A stretch of DNA of 64,000 bases from Xanthomonas phaseoli pv. phaseoli (GCA_022749655.1 CP094243.1:2356001-2420000), one strand, 5' to 3'. Numbered from the stretch's first letter, positions 1 through 9,908 are shown. Notes: generated by a model from the letters alone, not told the origin. Numbers and translations are program-made.

Positions 1-468
1 CTGCGCCGCGGTTTGCGCTCGGCCGCCTTCGACGGCGAAGGCGTGGCGACGCGGCGTTCGGCGCTGATCACCGACGGCGTGCTGCAGCGCTATGTGCTGG
101 GCAGCTATTCGGCGCGCAAGCTGGGCCTGCAGACCACCGCCAATGCCGGTGGCGTGCATAACCTGCAGGTCACCGCCAATGCGGGCGATCTGGCGTCGAT
201 GATTGCCGGCATGTCGCGCGGCCTGCTGGTCACCGAGTTGATGGGCAATGGCGTCAATCCCGTCACCGGCGACTATTCGCGCGGCGCCGGTGGCTTCTGG
301 ATCGAGAACGGCGTGATTGCCTACCCGGTCGATGGCCTGACCATCGCCGGCAATCTGCGCGACATGTTCGCCGGCATCGAAGCGGTAGGCAGCGACGTCG
401 ACCCGCGCTCGCACGTCAAGATCGGCTCGGTGCTGATCAACCGCATGACGGTGGCAGGCGACAGCTGA
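1..468 (+). CDS. pmbA: PmbA/TldE metalloprotease subunit, C-terminal part (5' truncated by window edge)
   Basis: The frame is open from the first base and ends at 468, giving the last 155 residues. These match the C-terminal domain of PmbA (TldE): the segment NAGDLASMIAGMSRGLLVTE, then GNGVNPVTGDYSRGA, then GGFWIENG and the tail GSVLINRM. In the family PmbA pairs with TldD as a cytoplasmic zinc protease that degrades unfolded peptides and processes modified peptides such as microcin B17; the zinc site sits in TldD. The closing GDYSRGAGGFW stretch favours PmbA over TldD. The N-terminal two thirds lie outside the window, so nothing can be said about the start or upstream control. Confidence 0.9.
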   Translation: MRRGLRSAAFDGEGVATRRSALITDGVLQRYVLGSYSARKLGLQTTANAGGVHNLQVTANAGDLASMIAGMSRGLLVTELMGNGVNPVTGDYSRGAGGFWIENGVIAYPVDGLTIAGNLRDMFAGIEAVGSDVDPRSHVKIGSVLINRMTVAGDS

Positions 469-856
469 GCGGCCTTGGTGGCGCCGACCTGACCGGTTTG
501 CGCGCGGCAGCGTGTTGTGCAGGCGCACGCCGGCAGGCAGCCGCTGGAACTGGACGGTACATGCACGTGGCGCCGAAGCGGGCAGCTCACCTTCGCGACC
601 GCTGTCTCCCACGCGAGTGCGTAGAGCCGATGGCTGATGTGGCGGCGCGCGAGCGCTCGCCATGCAGCGACAACGCCGGTGAACACGCCGCCTGCATGGT
701 GCGGGCGGCGCGAGCTCGCAGCACGGCAAGGCTTTTTCGAAATGACGTGGCCCTTTGCAGTCACGGCCAGGCCGTGCGCCCATGTCTTTCCGCACTGGTG
801 GCTGGCTGAATCGTTGCTATAGTCCGCCGCACCACAACCATGCACGGGGAGACATG
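469..856. other. Intergenic region, no gene recognised
   Basis: This stretch separates pmbA from the DUF4870 gene. Short open frames occur on both strands but are rich in Arg, Cys and Ala, as expected from GC-rich non-coding sequence. A possible -10 element, TATAGT, lies at 818-823, about 34 bases before the next start; I do not see a convincing -35. Confidence 0.5.
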
Positions 857-1243
857 ATGAGCGAATTCGAATCGCAGGCCGCACCGCCACCGCCGCCGGT
901 CGGCACCAGTCCGTCGGAGGAGCGCACGCTCGCGCTGGCCGCGCATCTGCTCGGCATCGTGACCTCGTTCGTCGGTGCGTTGGTGATCTGGTTGATCAGC
1001 AAGGACGCCAACCCGTCCAAGCCGTTCGCGACCGATCAAGCCAAGGAAGCGCTGAATTTCCAGATCACCGTGCTCATTGCCACCGTGGCGGCGATCGTCC
1101 TGACCATTGTCTCGTTCGGCATCCTGTTCTTCCTGCCGACGCTGGTGTGGATTGCCAACCTGGTGCTGTGCATCCTGGCCGCAGTCAAGGCCAACAACGG
1201 CGAGCACTATCGTTACCCGTTTGCGCTGCGCCTGATCAAGTAA
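857..1243 (+). CDS. DUF4870-type small membrane protein
   Basis: A 128-residue integral membrane protein. It has a short N-terminal stretch rich in proline (PPPPPVGTSPSEE), then hydrophobic segments at roughly residues 25-48, 70-95 and 97-118, and a tail ending YRYPFALRLIK. The pattern LAAHLLG, then a DQAKEALNFQ motif before the second hydrophobic block, is typical of DUF4870 (Tic20-like) proteins, whose function is not established. Two ATG codons occur in tandem at 854 and 857; the second is better spaced from the GGGGAG at 846-851. A terminator follows directly, so it is probably a single-gene transcript. Confidence 0.8.
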   Translation: MSEFESQAAPPPPPVGTSPSEERTLALAAHLLGIVTSFVGALVIWLISKDANPSKPFATDQAKEALNFQITVLIATVAAIVLTIVSFGILFFLPTLVWIANLVLCILAAVKANNGEHYRYPFALRLIK

Positions 1244-1262
1244 TCGGCGCGGAGGAAACAAC

Positions 1263-1293
1263 AAAGGCCCGGCAGCGATGCCGGGCCTTTGTC
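1263..1293. terminator. Bidirectional rho-independent terminator
   Basis: Perfect 12-bp inverted repeat AAAGGCCCGGCA (1263-1274) and TGCCGGGCCTTT (1279-1290) around a four-base loop. It lies between convergent genes (DUF4870 on plus, M35 protease on minus) and carries A or T residues on both sides, so it can serve both. Confidence 0.85.
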
Positions 1294-1312
1294 GTATCAG
1301 CCGATGGCGCGA

Positions 1313-2409
1313 TCAGTTCTGCGCCGGGGTGTTTTCGGCGAAGTACTCATGGCTGTCGGCGTTGGTGATGGCTTGGGCCGGGTTGCTGATCGCCAGGCTG
1401 CGCGCGCCGGACTGGCCATAGACGCGGTCCTGGGTGCCGGCGACGACCGTGAAGTGGCTGGTCTCGTGCACCAGCGTGCCGGCCTTGGAGTCGGTGCCAG
1501 TGGTCGACGCACTCCAGAAGGCGTTGCAGACGTGGATCTCGTACGGCTGGTTCGGATAGACGTAGGCATAGGCGTCCGCCAGATCCGCATCGCAGCTGCA
1601 GTTGATCGTCAGCTGGCCGTTGTTCTGGTCCAGCGCATTGTCGATGTTGACGAAGTTCGAGCTGACCCGGCTGTAGCGCGAGGCGTTATAGGTACCGAAC
1701 CAGGTGGTGTAGCGCGCGCCGGTGCTGCCGGCGTTGAGGTAGTTGCGCGCGTTCTGCGAGTAGTTGCGCGCGGCAGTGACGGCACTGCCGGCCTGGCTGG
1801 TGCGGGTGGTGCTGCAGTTGAGGTAGTTGATGCCGTTGACCACGGCGGTCGGGCCGACTGCGAGTTCGCGCTGGACGCCACGGCGTGCACCGTCCAGCCA
1901 GACGGTGAGCGGGGTGCTGGTGGCCACGGCCGGCTCGCCGTTGGCCGCCTTCATCAGGCTGCCGTCGGAAAAGGACGCGTACTGCAGCGCCGAGCGCACC
2001 TGGATGGTGTAGTTGCCGCTGGTGGACAGATCGTAGGCGCCGGCCAGATCGACCTCGCCCTTCACGCTCTGGCCTGGCTGCAGGATGGTGAAGTCGGCGG
2101 CCTTGGGCAGGCCGCGCTTGACCAGGCGCCCGGTGTAGTCCACTGGCTTGCCGTCGCGGCTCACTTCCAGGATGCCGTTATCCAGCGACTTCAGCGGCAG
2201 CTGATAGGTCGGCACGCGTGCGATCTGGCTGCCGTGATTGGTGACGGTGACGGCGATCTTGCCCTGATGACGCCCAGCCTGGTCGGCCACTGGCGACAGT
2301 TCGATGGTCAACGGAACCGGGCCGCGCACGGACTGCGCCTGCGCCGATCCAAGTACGCCAACAACGGCCAGCGTGCCTGCTGCAAACGATGCGAAAAAAC
2401 GTTCTTCAC
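1313..2409 (-). CDS. Secreted M35-type (aspzincin) metalloendopeptidase; frameshift in signal peptide
   Basis: The mature part shows the aspzincin signature: a zinc motif HETSHF followed by GTQDRVYG, matching the M35 pattern HExxH ... GTxDxxYG, near residues 305-330. This suggests a deuterolysin or peptidyl-Lys metalloendopeptidase. A signal peptide is present (FFASFAAGTLAVVGVLGSAQAQ). The best start is a GTG at 2409, preceded by GGAGAG at 2415-2420, but this frame joins the signal peptide only if one T is added to the six-T run at 2394-2399; then it reads MKNVFFASFAAG and the gene is 366 codons. I take this as a one-base sequence loss. The protein is likely exported by Sec and then type II secretion (inference). 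An inverted repeat lies 88 bases upstream (2497-2516). Confidence 0.8.
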
Positions 2410-2869
2410 CAGTAACTCTCCGTGTGATCGGGGATGTCCGCGGATGCGGGCAAGCCAAACCTAGGCACGACGAGCGGACGCGACAAGTCATTCAATTGCG
2501 AATATTTTTGTTCGCAGCGCACTTATGAACGCTACTGAAATATCACGGATGTCGACAATTCAGCCTTAAAATGCGTGGTCTGTCACGTGTTGCGGTGTCG
2601 AATGTGTCGACGGCTGACACAAACGTGCGCAAGAAAAGTTGCAATGTGTGACCGAGTTCGCCGGATGCCCGCCGCCGCTGCAGAGGTTGACCGTGCGCTG
2701 GCGCACGGAGTGCGCAAATCGTGTCCGGCGCGTCCGGTTCATGTCGCAAATCGCCCCGATGTGGCCGCGCGGGCGACCAGCGCGCCGTTGCGGCACCCGA
2801 GGCGCTTCGAATCGATTCGGCAGCGGCCGTTTCTCGCTTGCTGCGCTCTAGCGGCGTCGGCAACCGCGG
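2410..2869. other. Intergenic region upstream of the M35 protease
   Basis: No believable gene. The part next to the protease is AT-richer than its surroundings and holds the inverted repeat TGCGAA-N8-TTCGCA (2497-2516), a candidate operator. Open frames on both strands here look like GC-rich noise, and the apparent 3' extension of ispA into this region is caused by a frameshift. Confidence 0.5.
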
Positions 2870-3743
2870 CTAGTGCGCGCGGTTCACCGCAAACCGGCCC
2901 AACGTGGCCAATGTCTCGCCGGGGGCCGTAGGGCTGCAGGAGGTCATGCATGCGCGCGGCCAGTTCGGCCAGCTTCGCCTTGGCGCCGTCCATCCCCAGC
3001 AGGGCGGGGTAGGTGGATTTGGCTTGCGCCGCGTCCTTGCCGGCGGTCTTGCCCAGCTGCGCCGAGCTCGATTCCACATCCAGGATGTCGTCGCGCACCT
3101 GGAAGGCCAGGCCCAGCGCGTCGGCAAACTCGTCCAGACGCTGCTGGTCGGCCGCCGCGGCGCCTCCGGTGAGTGCGCCCATCCGCACCGCTGCGCGGAT
3201 CAACGCGCCGGTCTTGAGCGCATGCATGCGCTGCAGATCCTGCAGTGATTGCAGTTGTCCTGTCACATCGATATCCAGCGCCTGGCCGCCGCACATGCCG
3301 GCCGCGCCCGCAGCGGTGGCCAGGCTCTGCATCCAGCTAACGCGCAGTTCGGCGCTGGCAGAGGCAGTGGCGAGTAATTCGAATGCGCGCGTCTGCAAGG
3401 CGTCGCCGGCCAGAATCGCGGTGGCCTCGTCGAAGGCGATATGCACGGTGGGTTGGCCGCGCCGCAGCGCGTCATCGTCCATCGCCGGCAAGTCGTCGTG
3501 CACCAGCGAATAGGCGTGAATCAGCTCTACCGCCACCGCGGGCGTGTCGAGCTGATCCTCGGCCGCGCCGAACAACGCGCCGCTTGCGTAGACCAGCAGC
3601 GGACGCATGCGCTTGCCCCCGCCCAGCACGGCATGGCGCATCGCTGCATGCAGGCGCTGCGGCGCATGCGTGGCGCTCGGCAGGCCGGCCTCCAGGCTGC
3701 GTTCGGTGCGGGCGATCCAGTGGTCGAACAGCGCCGAGCTCAC
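2870..3743 (-). CDS. ispA: Farnesyl (polyprenyl) diphosphate synthase; frameshift near the C-terminus
   Basis: A short-chain trans-prenyltransferase that condenses IPP with DMAPP/GPP to farnesyl diphosphate, feeding undecaprenol and quinone synthesis in the cytoplasm. Visible motifs: GGGKRMRP near residue 37, the first aspartate-rich motif DDLPAMDDD near residue 81, and the second motif QVRDDILD near residue 222. The start is a GTG at 3743, overlapping the end of xseB closely, with TGAGG as ribosome site. The frame is shifted at the five-G run 2921-2925: removing one base restores the ending ETLATLGRFAVNRAH and a 290-residue protein, the usual length. As written the frame runs on to 2739. The xseB-ispA pair is a common operon, often followed by dxs. 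Confidence 0.88.
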
Positions 3744-3744
3744 C

Positions 3745-4005
3745 TCAGCCGTCCAGCGACGGCGGTTCGAAGGCTTCGGCAAGCTCGGGGCGGGCGGGGT
3801 CGGTCAACAGGCGCACGCGCAGTTCGGCCTGTTCCAGCGCCTGCTGGCAATCGCGGTACAAGCCGATGCCGCGTTCGTAGGCCGTGAGCGATTGCTCCAG
3901 GCTCAGATCGCCGACTTCCATCTTCTGCACCAGTTGCTCGAGTTCTTCCAGCGACTGTTCGAAGCGGGCAACCGGGGATGTTTCGTTCAAGGACTTCTTG
4001 GCCAT
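3745..4005 (-). CDS. xseB: Exodeoxyribonuclease VII small subunit
   Basis: An 86-residue protein that matches XseB throughout: [20 protein letters not shown], then [20 protein letters not shown], then [13 protein letters not shown]. XseB forms short helical hairpins that bind several copies to XseA, giving the single-strand-specific exonuclease VII used in repair. The ATG at 4005 gives the canonical MAKKSLNE start; longer upstream frame is antisense to nothing known and overlaps tilS. It ends two bases inside the ispA start region, so the two are translationally coupled. Confidence 0.92.
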   Translation of the reverse strand: MAKKSLNETSPVARFEQSLEELEQLVQKMEVGDLSLEQSLTAYERGIGLYRDCQQALEQAELRVRLLTDPARPELAEAFEPPSLDG

Positions 4006-4036
4006 CGCTAAAGTGTGCGGCGCGCGCGCAGGCGGG

Positions 4037-5342
4037 TCAATTCGCATCGGCAGCCGTGCGCCACTGCAGCGCTGCGGCATTGGCCTGCAGCCATGCGTCC
4101 AAGGTGCCGGAAATGATGCAGTCGCCGGCGGCGAGCACCTGCGTGCCTTCCCACAGGATCGGCAGGCGCATGCGTTCCCACGGCGGTAGATCCAGCGCCT
4201 GCAGCAGGTGTTTGAGCTGGTGCGAATGCGTGCGCTGCGGCAGCACGATGCGCTCGCCGCCCTGGCGTGCGCGCACCCGCAGCGGCTGCGCAAAGCGCAG
4301 GCCGGGTGCGCCGAGCAACTGCAACTGCGCACCGTCGGGCAGGTGCAGGGGCGCTGCGCCGTCCCATTGCGCATGCCAGTCCGACGGCCAGGCCGCAACG
4401 GGGCGATGCAGAAACAGGCACTGGCGCCAGCGGCGTACTTCTACCTGCTGCCACGCAAAGCAGGCGTGCCGATCTGCAGCGTGATTGGCGATTTCCTGTT
4501 CCAGTGCGGCCACACCTTGCGCAGGCAGCGGCGGCGCGTGCGCCGCGCTCACCCAGGCGCGCAACAGCCGTGCCCTTCGTTCCACCGGTTGCGCGCGCAA
4601 TGCCTGCAGATCCAGCGCGCCGCTTGCGGTCCGCACGCTCGGCAACAACGCCATGTCCTGCTGCAGCAGTAATGCGCTGGCATCGGCGCTCAGTTGCGCA
4701 CTACAGGCCAACGCATCCGGTGCTTGCGGCCAGCGTTGCTGCAGCAACGGCATGACTTGGTTGCGCAGGAAATTGCGGTCGTGGCGTGGATCGGTATTGC
4801 CGGGATCTTCGATCCAGCGCAAGCCTTGCGCATGCGCGTAGGCGAGCAGGTCTGCGCGAGCATGCGCCAGCATCGGGCGCCACAGCGTGCCGTTGGCAAA
4901 TGGGCGCTGCGGCCGCATCGCCGCCAGGCCTTCGGGGCCGGATGCGCGCAGCGCACGCAGCAGGAACGTTTCCGCCTGGTCGTCGCGATGATGTGCCAGC
5001 GCCAGCCATTCGCCAGCAGTGAGCGCCTGCGCGAACGCCGCGTGGCGCGCGTGACGTGCTGCCGCTTCCAGCCCAAGCCCGCTGTCGCGTGCCACCTGCA
5101 CCCGCACGATCTGCAACGGCACCTGCAGCGCGTCGCAGGTGCATTGGCAATGCCTGGCCCAGGCATCGGCATCGGCATGCAGCCCATGATGCACATGCAG
5201 CGCGCGCAATCCTGCGTGTCGATAACGCGGCGTTGCCGCCCAGCAGGTGCAGCAGCACGCTGGAATCCATCCCGCCGCTGTAGGCCAGCAGGACCGGACC
5301 GGGCGGGGTGGCTGGCAGCAGGAGCGGGGTGCCGGTCAGCAC
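4037..5342 (-). CDS. tilS: tRNA(Ile)-lysidine synthase; frameshift after the ATP-binding motif
   Basis: TilS attaches lysine to C34 of tRNA-Ile(CAU) so that it reads AUA; it is normally essential. The PP-loop SGGMDSS lies near residue 24 and the following [13 protein letters not shown] block near residue 50, but they are in different frames. Removing one base from the GGG at 5239-5241 (read on the minus strand) joins them as [20 protein letters not shown] and gives 434 residues. The start is a GTG at 5342 with GAGG eight bases upstream; an ATG at 5390 is an alternative. The C-terminal tRNA-binding domains are complete. Because the gene should be essential, I treat the break as a sequence error. 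Confidence 0.88.
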
Positions 5343-5711
5343 AGGCGCAACCTCGCAGGGGATCCTACGCGCTCGGTATGCAGAGGCCATCCCTGTTGCG
5401 TGATGGCCGGTCGGTCGCCCGCGTGGGGTGTGCTCTGCTTGGGACGCATCGACGATTCCGTTGTCGCCCGCGTCCGACGGCGCGAACAGCCGTGCGCAGC
5501 TGCAGCCTTGGCTGCAACGGGCTGCCGTGCGCGCTCACCGCATCGGTCTGCGGCGACCCATCGGAGAACCCCACTGGCAGCCGCGGATTGCGGCCATTTG
5601 CGGGCGTGCTCGTACACGGCGTTGGCGACGCCAGGCGCGCAGCTCGCGTGGCGCTGCGTCAACCGCATCACGCGCCGGCTCGCCCGCCATCGCCGCAGCG
5701 CCGCCTGCGCA
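5343..5711. other. Intergenic region between phosphatase and tilS
   Basis: Both flanking genes are on the minus strand. I see no coding sequence, terminator with a T tract, or repeat. It presumably holds the tilS promoter. Confidence 0.4.
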
Positions 5712-7416
5712 TCAGCGCTTGACCGCAGCCTCGAACGTGGTCGGCTTGGGCAATTGGACCGGCACACCAGCCGCGTCGCAGGTGCCTGCCTTGCACAGGC
5801 GCTCGCGCAGGCGCGGGGTGGCCTGGACGATGACGTGGTAGATCACGTTCTCTTCCAGCGTGCCGCGGAACGCCGCGCTGCCGGGGCCGGTGGCCCAGAT
5901 GCCCACATCTTCGCCGCCATGGCTTTCGGATTTGGTCGGCACCAGCGCTTCCTGCATGTAGCTGGGTGCCTCGGTGTCGACGTGGGTCAGGTCTGGGCGG
6001 CCGGCGGCCGGCTCGCTGCTGCTGGGTTCGTGCGGATATTTCTTGGGCCCGGCCGGCTGCGCGTTGCTGGCACCGGTGTAGCCGGGGCCGTTGGCGTAGC
6101 TGAGCGTGGTGTAGGGCTGGCCGGCCAGGTCGGTGGCCAGCTGGCTGCGGTCGCCTTCTTCGCCGCCGGTGCCGCGTACCTTGCCCAGGATCGGATTGCC
6201 GCGCACCGGGTAGCCGACGAAGTTGAGCGTGTGCGAATGATCGGCGGTGACGATGATCAGCGTGTCCGGTGGCGCAGTCTGCACGGCAGCGCGCACGGCA
6301 TCGGACAGCGACACGGTTTCGTCGAGCGCGCGGTAGGCGTTGCCGGCGTGGTTGGCGTGATCGATACGGCCGCCTTCGACCATCAGCACGAAGCCATTGG
6401 GTCACGTGACAGCGACTGGATCGCGGTGCGGGTCATCTCGGTCAGGCTGGGCTCGCCCTGCGGGGTGCGGTTGCGGTCGTGGTCGAACTGCATGTGGTCC
6501 GGTTCGAACAAGCCCAGCAGCGCCGGTGCACCGGACGCTGCCTGCAATTGCTGCTCGTTCCAGACATAGGCGCCCTGCGGGTGCGCTTGTTTCCATTCGG
6601 CCACCAGATCGCGGCCGTCCAGGCGCAGGCCCACCTTGTCGTCGTATTCCGGGTCGCGCTCCTGCACGCCCTGGAACTGGCTGCGTCCTCCGCCCAGCAC
6701 CACCTGCGGGCCGCGGCCGTAGCGGGCGGTGGAAAGCAATTGCTGGGCGATGTCCTGGCAACCGGCAGCACGCGCCGACTCTGGAAGGTCGGTGTCGTTT
6801 TCCCAGTTGCGGTCCGGCGAATGCGCATAGGTTGCCGCCGGCGTGGCATGGGTCAGGCGCGTGGTGGTGACGATGCCGGTGGCCATGCCGGCGCTGTCGG
6901 CCAGCTGCAGCCAGCTCAGCAGACCCTTGCTCAAGCTGTCGGCACAGTCGCTGCGGTTGCCGCTGCTGACCCCGATCGCGCCCATGTGCGACTTCACGCC
7001 GGTGGTGATGGAGGTCATGGTGCCGGCCGAATCGGGCGTCTGCGAGTCAGTGTTGTAGGTCTTGCTGAAAGCGGTGGCGGGGAATTGTTCCCACGACAAC
7101 AGGTTTTCCTCGCCCGGGCCGCCCTTGCGCTGGCCATCCAGGATGCGTGCGGCGGCAACCGTGGTCAGGCTCATGCCATCGCCCAGGAACAGGATCACGT
7201 TACGCGCCTTGCCGGCCATGGCGCCGTTGCCGGCGGCCGGGCGGCGCCCGAGCGGTACCACCATTGCGGGGTTTCGCCGGCCGGGTGCACCACCGGCGGT
7301 ACCTCCACGCGGACCGACGCGGGCGCAGAGGTGCTGCTCCCCGTCGTGGAAGCGCAGGCGGCGACGCACAGCGTGGTCAGGGCGGCGAGGGTAGGCAGGC
7401 GGTAACGCATCGGCAT
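5712..7416 (-). CDS. phoA: Alkaline phosphatase lipoprotein; two frameshifts
   Basis: A periplasmic or outer-membrane-anchored alkaline phosphatase. The N-terminus MPMRYRLPTLAALTTL is followed by the lipobox VAAC, so it is a lipoprotein. Catalytic elements in order: FLGDGM (metal Asp), TPDSAGT (nucleophile Ser near residue 125), MVEGGRIDHANH (metal ligands), TADHSH, and HGGEDVG near the end. Two one-base losses break the frame: at GGG 7239-7241, between the lipoprotein tail and the catalytic domain, and at GGG 6399-6401, before the second metal motif. Adding both gives 568 residues. The first ATG at 7416 and a second at 7410 are both possible. It is divergent from a DAACS symporter with a palindrome in between. 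The symbol is by family; it is not certain which alkaline phosphatase subtype it is. Confidence 0.82.
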
Positions 7417-7459
7417 CGAACTCGTGGCTGAATCAATCCCCATTATGCCGCGCTGGGTG

Positions 7460-7477
7460 GTGTCACACCGATGACAC
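7460..7477. promoter_or_regulatory. Palindrome in divergent promoter region
   Basis: Exact inverted repeat GTGTCA-N6-TGACAC between the divergent phosphatase (minus, starts 7416) and symporter (plus, starts 7559). Size and location fit a homodimeric regulator site. I cannot name the protein. It lies only 44 bases from the phosphatase start. Confidence 0.4.
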
Positions 7478-7558
7478 AGCGCTGTTCCAGCTGTGGTCTC
7501 GCGGGCAAGGCGGCCCTGGGCTATGGTGCAAGCACTTTCCCCCGGAAGATTCGACGAC

Positions 7559-8899
7559 ATGAAACTGGTTGCGGCGTGGTTGCGCATTCCGTTCTGGCAA
7601 CGCGTGGTGGCCGGCTTTGTCCTCGGCGCGCTGGTCGGCTGGGCCATGGGCCCGGCGGCCGATGTGTGGTTCGGTCCGCTGGGTGACCTGTACGTCACGC
7701 TGATCAAGATGATCGCCATCCCGCTGGTGTTCTTTGCGGTGATCAATGCGATCTCGTCGCTGCACGGGCAAAAATCCGTTGCCGCACTCGGCGGGCGCAC
7801 GTTTTTATGGTTTGTCATCACCGCAGCATTGGCGGTGGGCGTGGGCCTGGCGGTCGGCACGATCATGCAGCCGGGCGCCGGCCATTTCAGTCTGAGCGTG
7901 GATTCGGCCTGGAAGCCGCGCGATGTGCCAAGCCCGGTCCAGGTGCTGCTGGATGTGGTGCCGTCCAATCCGTTCTACGCACTGACCGGCATCGGCACCA
8001 AGACCAACGCGGCCGGCGAAACGGTGCTGGCAGCCGGGCGTGGCTCGATCCTGCCGGTGATCTTCTTCGCCGCGTTGCTCGGCTTTGCAATGGTCAAGCT
8101 CGGCGAGCGGGTGGCCGAGGCGCGCAAGCTCACCGGGCAACTGAGCGACATCATGATCCAGGTGACGCGCTTCGTGCTGGAAATGACTCCGCTCGGCACC
8201 TTTGGCCTGATCGCTGGCCTGGTCGGCAGCTACGGTTTTTCGAAACTGCTGCCGTTCGGCAATTTCGTGCTCGCGCTGTATGTCGCCTGCGCGATCCATA
8301 TTGTGGTGGTCTACAGCGGCCTGTTGCTCGCTCATGGGCTTAACCCGTGGAAGTTCTTCCGCGGTGCCGCGCCTGGCATGCAGGTGGCGTTCGTGAGCTC
8401 GTCGAGCTTTGCGGCAATGCCGGTGGCGATGCGGTCGATCACGCATAACCTGGGGGTCAGCAAGGACTACGCCGCATTCGCGGTGCCGCTGGGCGCCAGC
8501 ATCAAGATGGACGGTTGCGGCGCGATCTTTCCGGCGTTGTGCGCAGTGTTCATCGCGCAATACACCGGCGTGCCGCTGACCGCCAATCAGTATTTCGTGG
8601 TGCTGATCGCCTCGGTGCTCGGCAGCTTCGGCACGGCCGGCGTGCCGGGCACCGCGGTCATCATGGCGACGGTGGTGCTGAGTGCAGCCAATTTGCCGCT
8701 GGAAGTGATCGGCTACCTGTACGCCATCGATCGCATCCTCGACATGATGCGCACCATGACCAATGTCACCGGGCAGATGCTGGTGCCGGTGCTGGTGGCC
8801 AAGGAAACCGGGCTGCTCGACAAGCGCATCTACGACGCGGCGTCGACCAATGTCGGGCTGGAAGATCCGCCCGCCGACAGTGCCAAGCCACTGCGCTGA
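7559..8899 (+). CDS. Dicarboxylate/amino acid:cation symporter (DAACS, GltP/DctA type)
   Basis: A 446-residue multi-pass inner-membrane transporter for glutamate/aspartate or C4-dicarboxylates. It shows the family's serine-rich re-entrant loop SSSSFAAMP near residue 283 and the substrate motif DRILDMMRTMTNVTG near residue 397. At the place of the sodium ligand Asp405 of archaeal GltPh (NVTGD) this protein has Gln (NVTGQ), while the substrate residues Asp, Arg, Thr and Asn are kept; this would suit proton rather than sodium coupling (inference). The ATG at 7559 has GGAAG ten bases upstream. The methyltransferase gene follows after seven bases, so they are probably cotranscribed. Confidence 0.88.
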   Translation: MKLVAAWLRIPFWQRVVAGFVLGALVGWAMGPAADVWFGPLGDLYVTLIKMIAIPLVFFAVINAISSLHGQKSVAALGGRTFLWFVITAALAVGVGLAVGTIMQPGAGHFSLSVDSAWKPRDVPSPVQVLLDVVPSNPFYALTGIGTKTNAAGETVLAAGRGSILPVIFFAALLGFAMVKLGERVAEARKLTGQLSDIMIQVTRFVLEMTPLGTFGLIAGLVGSYGFSKLLPFGNFVLALYVACAIHIVVVYSGLLLAHGLNPWKFFRGAAPGMQVAFVSSSSFAAMPVAMRSITHNLGVSKDYAAFAVPLGASIKMDGCGAIFPALCAVFIAQYTGVPLTANQYFVVLIASVLGSFGTAGVPGTAVIMATVVLSAANLPLEVIGYLYAIDRILDMMRTMTNVTGQMLVPVLVAKETGLLDKRIYDAASTNVGLEDPPADSAKPLR

Positions 8900-8906
8900 A
8901 GACCCG

Positions 8907-9743
8907 ATGCGTGCCGGATGTTCCATGTTGCGCGAACGGCTGCAGCAGCTGCCCGAGCTGGAACACGTCGATGGTGTGTTCGTGCAGCGCGACCTGGCGG
9001 AGGACACCTTCGAGCAGCACTACCTGCAGATCCGGCGCAAGGAAGGCCGGCTGTACACCGATGCGCAGGTGCGCAGCCTGCCGCGTCCGGGCGAAAAACT
9101 GGCGGCAACGCTGGAATGGCGCGTGCGCGCGCTGTCGAGCAGCTTGCTGGTGCAGCACCTGGGCACGCATGCCGGCGAAGGCGCCATCCTCGAACTCGGT
9201 TGCGGCAATGGCTGGCTATCGCACTTGCTGGCCCAGTCGCTGCAACGCGAGGTCTGCGGCATCGACGTCAATCGCACCGAGCTCACCCAGGCCGCACGCG
9301 TGTTCGGCCATGCAGCGTCTCTGAGTTTCATCGCTGGCGACATCCAGACCGTGGCACTGCCGCGCGAGGTATTCGACATCATCGTGCTCCCCGCCTGCGT
9401 GCAGTATTTTGTAGATCCTGGCGCGCTGATCGAACGTCTGCTCGCGCACCTGCGCGAGGATGGCGAGCTGCATATTCTCGATAGCCCGCTCTACGCCACG
9501 CCGCAGCGCGGCCAGGAGAGCGCCGCACGCAGCCTGCGCTACTTCACCGAGCTGGGCGTCCCGGAACTGGCCGCGCATTACCACCAGCATACCTACGCGA
9601 CGTTCGATCGCTTTGCAGTGCAGTGGTTGTTCGACCCGCGTCGTTGGAGTGCACGTGCGCGAAAGGCGCTCAGATTGTCGCAACCGCATTTCCCGTGGCT
9701 GCGTCTGCGCAAGCGCGACAACCTTGAGGTGCTTGGCGGTTGA
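8907..9743 (+). CDS. Class I SAM-dependent methyltransferase, substrate unknown
   Basis: A 278-residue protein with a Rossmann methyltransferase domain: motif I ILELGCGNGWLS near residue 92, an acidic strand end GIDVN about 20 residues later, motif II-like GDIQTVALP, and IIVLPACVQYF. The first 80 residues form a separate charged segment (QQLPELEHVDGVFVQRDL). The substrate cannot be told. It follows the symporter with a seven-base gap and is likely in the same transcript. An ATG at 8925 is an alternative start. Confidence 0.75.
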   Translation: MRAGCSMLRERLQQLPELEHVDGVFVQRDLAEDTFEQHYLQIRRKEGRLYTDAQVRSLPRPGEKLAATLEWRVRALSSSLLVQHLGTHAGEGAILELGCGNGWLSHLLAQSLQREVCGIDVNRTELTQAARVFGHAASLSFIAGDIQTVALPREVFDIIVLPACVQYFVDPGALIERLLAHLREDGELHILDSPLYATPQRGQESAARSLRYFTELGVPELAAHYHQHTYATFDRFAVQWLFDPRRWSARARKALRLSQPHFPWLRLRKRDNLEVLGG

Positions 9744-9875
9744 GTGTGCTTGGGGATGTTGGCTGACAACGCCGGGCAGTGTGCGTGGGGCGATCTGGCT
9801 TCTCACGCTCGCGGGCGAGCTTCGAGGCATCCGGCATTTGCTGATGGACTGATGTGAAAACGCTGCGTGTGCCGG

Positions 9876-9908
9876 CCGATGTTCGTAGGTGCTCACGTCG
9901 GCCGGTGC
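9876..9908. repeat. Inverted repeat between methyltransferase and thioesterase
   Basis: CCGGCCGA and TCGGCCGG arms around an 18-base spacer. There is no T tract. It could be a weak terminator or regulatory hairpin; nothing more can be said. Confidence 0.3.

Noticed and set aside
1289..2464. A 391-codon plus-strand frame over the M35 gene.
   Set aside because: It is antisense to a protein with a complete aspzincin signature and carries no domain of its own.
2470..2520. Plant-inducible promoter box upstream of the M35 protease.
   Set aside because: TTCGC halves occur but the spacing and direct-repeat order do not match TTCGC-N15-TTCGC.
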